Assembly: GCF_000280905.1 (NCBI RefSeq)
Contig: NZ_ALAP01000066.1
Coordinates: 1-32,991, forward strand
Direction of reading: 5' to 3'
From: Streptomyces sp. AA1529
GTDB lineage: Bacteria > Actinomycetota > Actinomycetes > Streptomycetales > Streptomycetaceae
DNA: 32,991 bases
Made by a program: the position numbers and the translations under genes. The notes under the pieces were generated by a model. It ran no database searches and was not told the origin of the DNA. It saw only the letters and a program-made list of their open reading frames with translations. Positions 32,643 through 32,991 of the stretch are shown piece by piece (the stretch's first letter is position 1; each line of letters opens with the position of its first letter).

Positions 32643-32991
32643 TCAGCCGGCCTGCGCCGGCTCCCTGGCGACCTTCGGCTCGCCCTCGCTCAGCGCGGCG
32701 TCGCGGACCGCGCCGGCGACGGCGCCGGAGACCTTCTCGTTGAAGACGCTGGGGATGATGTAGTTCGGGTTCAGCTCGTCCTCGCCGACCACGTCGGCCA
32801 GCGCCCGCGCGGCGGCCAGCATCATCGCGTCGTCCACGGTGCGGGACTGGGCGTCCAGGAGGCCGCGGAAGACGCCGGGGAAGACCAGCACGTTGTTGAT
32901 CTGGTTGGGGAAGTCCGACCGTCCGGTGGCCACCACGGCGGCCGACTCGCGGGCCGCCGCCGGGTCGACCTCCGGGTCCGGGTTGGCGAGC
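32643..32991 (-). CDS. NAD-dependent malic enzyme (C-terminal part)
   Basis: Only the last ~116 residues are inside the window; the gene continues past the right edge. VATGRSDFPNQINNVLVFPG is the malic-enzyme motif at the end of the NAD domain, followed by VFRGLLDAQSRTVDDAMMLA and NPNYIIPSVFN. It decarboxylates malate to pyruvate with reduction of NAD(P). Stop TGA at 32643. Confidence 0.93.
   Translation of the reverse strand, partial: LANPDPEVDPAAARESAAVVATGRSDFPNQINNVLVFPGVFRGLLDAQSRTVDDAMMLAAARALADVVGEDELNPNYIIPSVFNEKVSGAVAGAVRDAALSEGEPKVAREPAQAG

Overview
The window is chromosomal DNA of a Streptomyces or close relative. The evidence is very high GC with G/C-biased third codon positions, frequent GTG starts, ATGA/GTGA start-stop overlaps and leaderless-looking promoters. 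There is also a recognisable core block (DUF3039, YqgE/AlgH, MurA, HU, malic enzyme) that, from memory, matches the gene order around the S. coelicolor murA/hup locus. Both ends cut genes: a Pro/Gly-rich protein at the left edge and an NAD-dependent malic enzyme at the right edge, both on the minus strand.

Left part (1-9052). A molybdopterin-dehydrogenase FAD subunit overlaps the start of a long disordered protein, probably the N-terminal extension of the 2Fe-2S subunit. Next comes a minus-strand operon for an amino-sugar type saccharide: lipoprotein binding protein, two CUT1 permeases and a cytoplasmic GH20 beta-N-acetylhexosaminidase. A dyad (GTTGCA-N5-TGCAAC) sits just before the binding-protein gene. 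Divergent to it is a two-gene unit, an isochorismatase-like cysteine hydrolase and a GlxA-type (DJ-1/PfpI plus AraC) regulator, with a perfect 7-bp dyad abutting the first ATG.

Middle (9053-18718) is the accessory region. A small membrane protein gene precedes a WXG100-like partner and a 1574-residue RHS/YD-repeat polymorphic toxin. The toxin's AT-richer C-terminal module is followed, in translational coupling, by a small candidate immunity gene. Behind these lies about 2 kb of gene relics: an unidentified fragment, a colicin/pyocin-immunity-like gene with an in-frame amber codon, a DUF6086-like gene with a frameshift, and a decayed duplicate of the small membrane protein gene together with its upstream promoter-like sequence. 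A DUF1266 gene follows. This toxin/immunity island, bracketed by an intact and a dead copy of one small gene, is the most interesting part of the window.

Right part (18719-32991). A LysE/RhtB exporter and a DCC-family (DUF393) protein point right and converge on a secreted-protein/lipoprotein pair of unknown function; the convergent stops share one CTAG. DUF3039 and a YqgE/AlgH protein carrying a ~175-residue low-complexity insert lie on the minus strand, and murA lies divergent to yqgE. A four-gene minus-strand ABC importer (binding lipoprotein, two permeases, ATPase; polyamine/iron/aminoethylphosphonate type) is transcribed away from a GntR/UTRA regulator and a HAD phosphatase. The shared intergenic region contains a good -35/-10 promoter and two dyads. 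HU follows, facing a strong hairpin terminator, then the end of malic enzyme.

All family assignments come from reading motifs and from memory; no database search was run.
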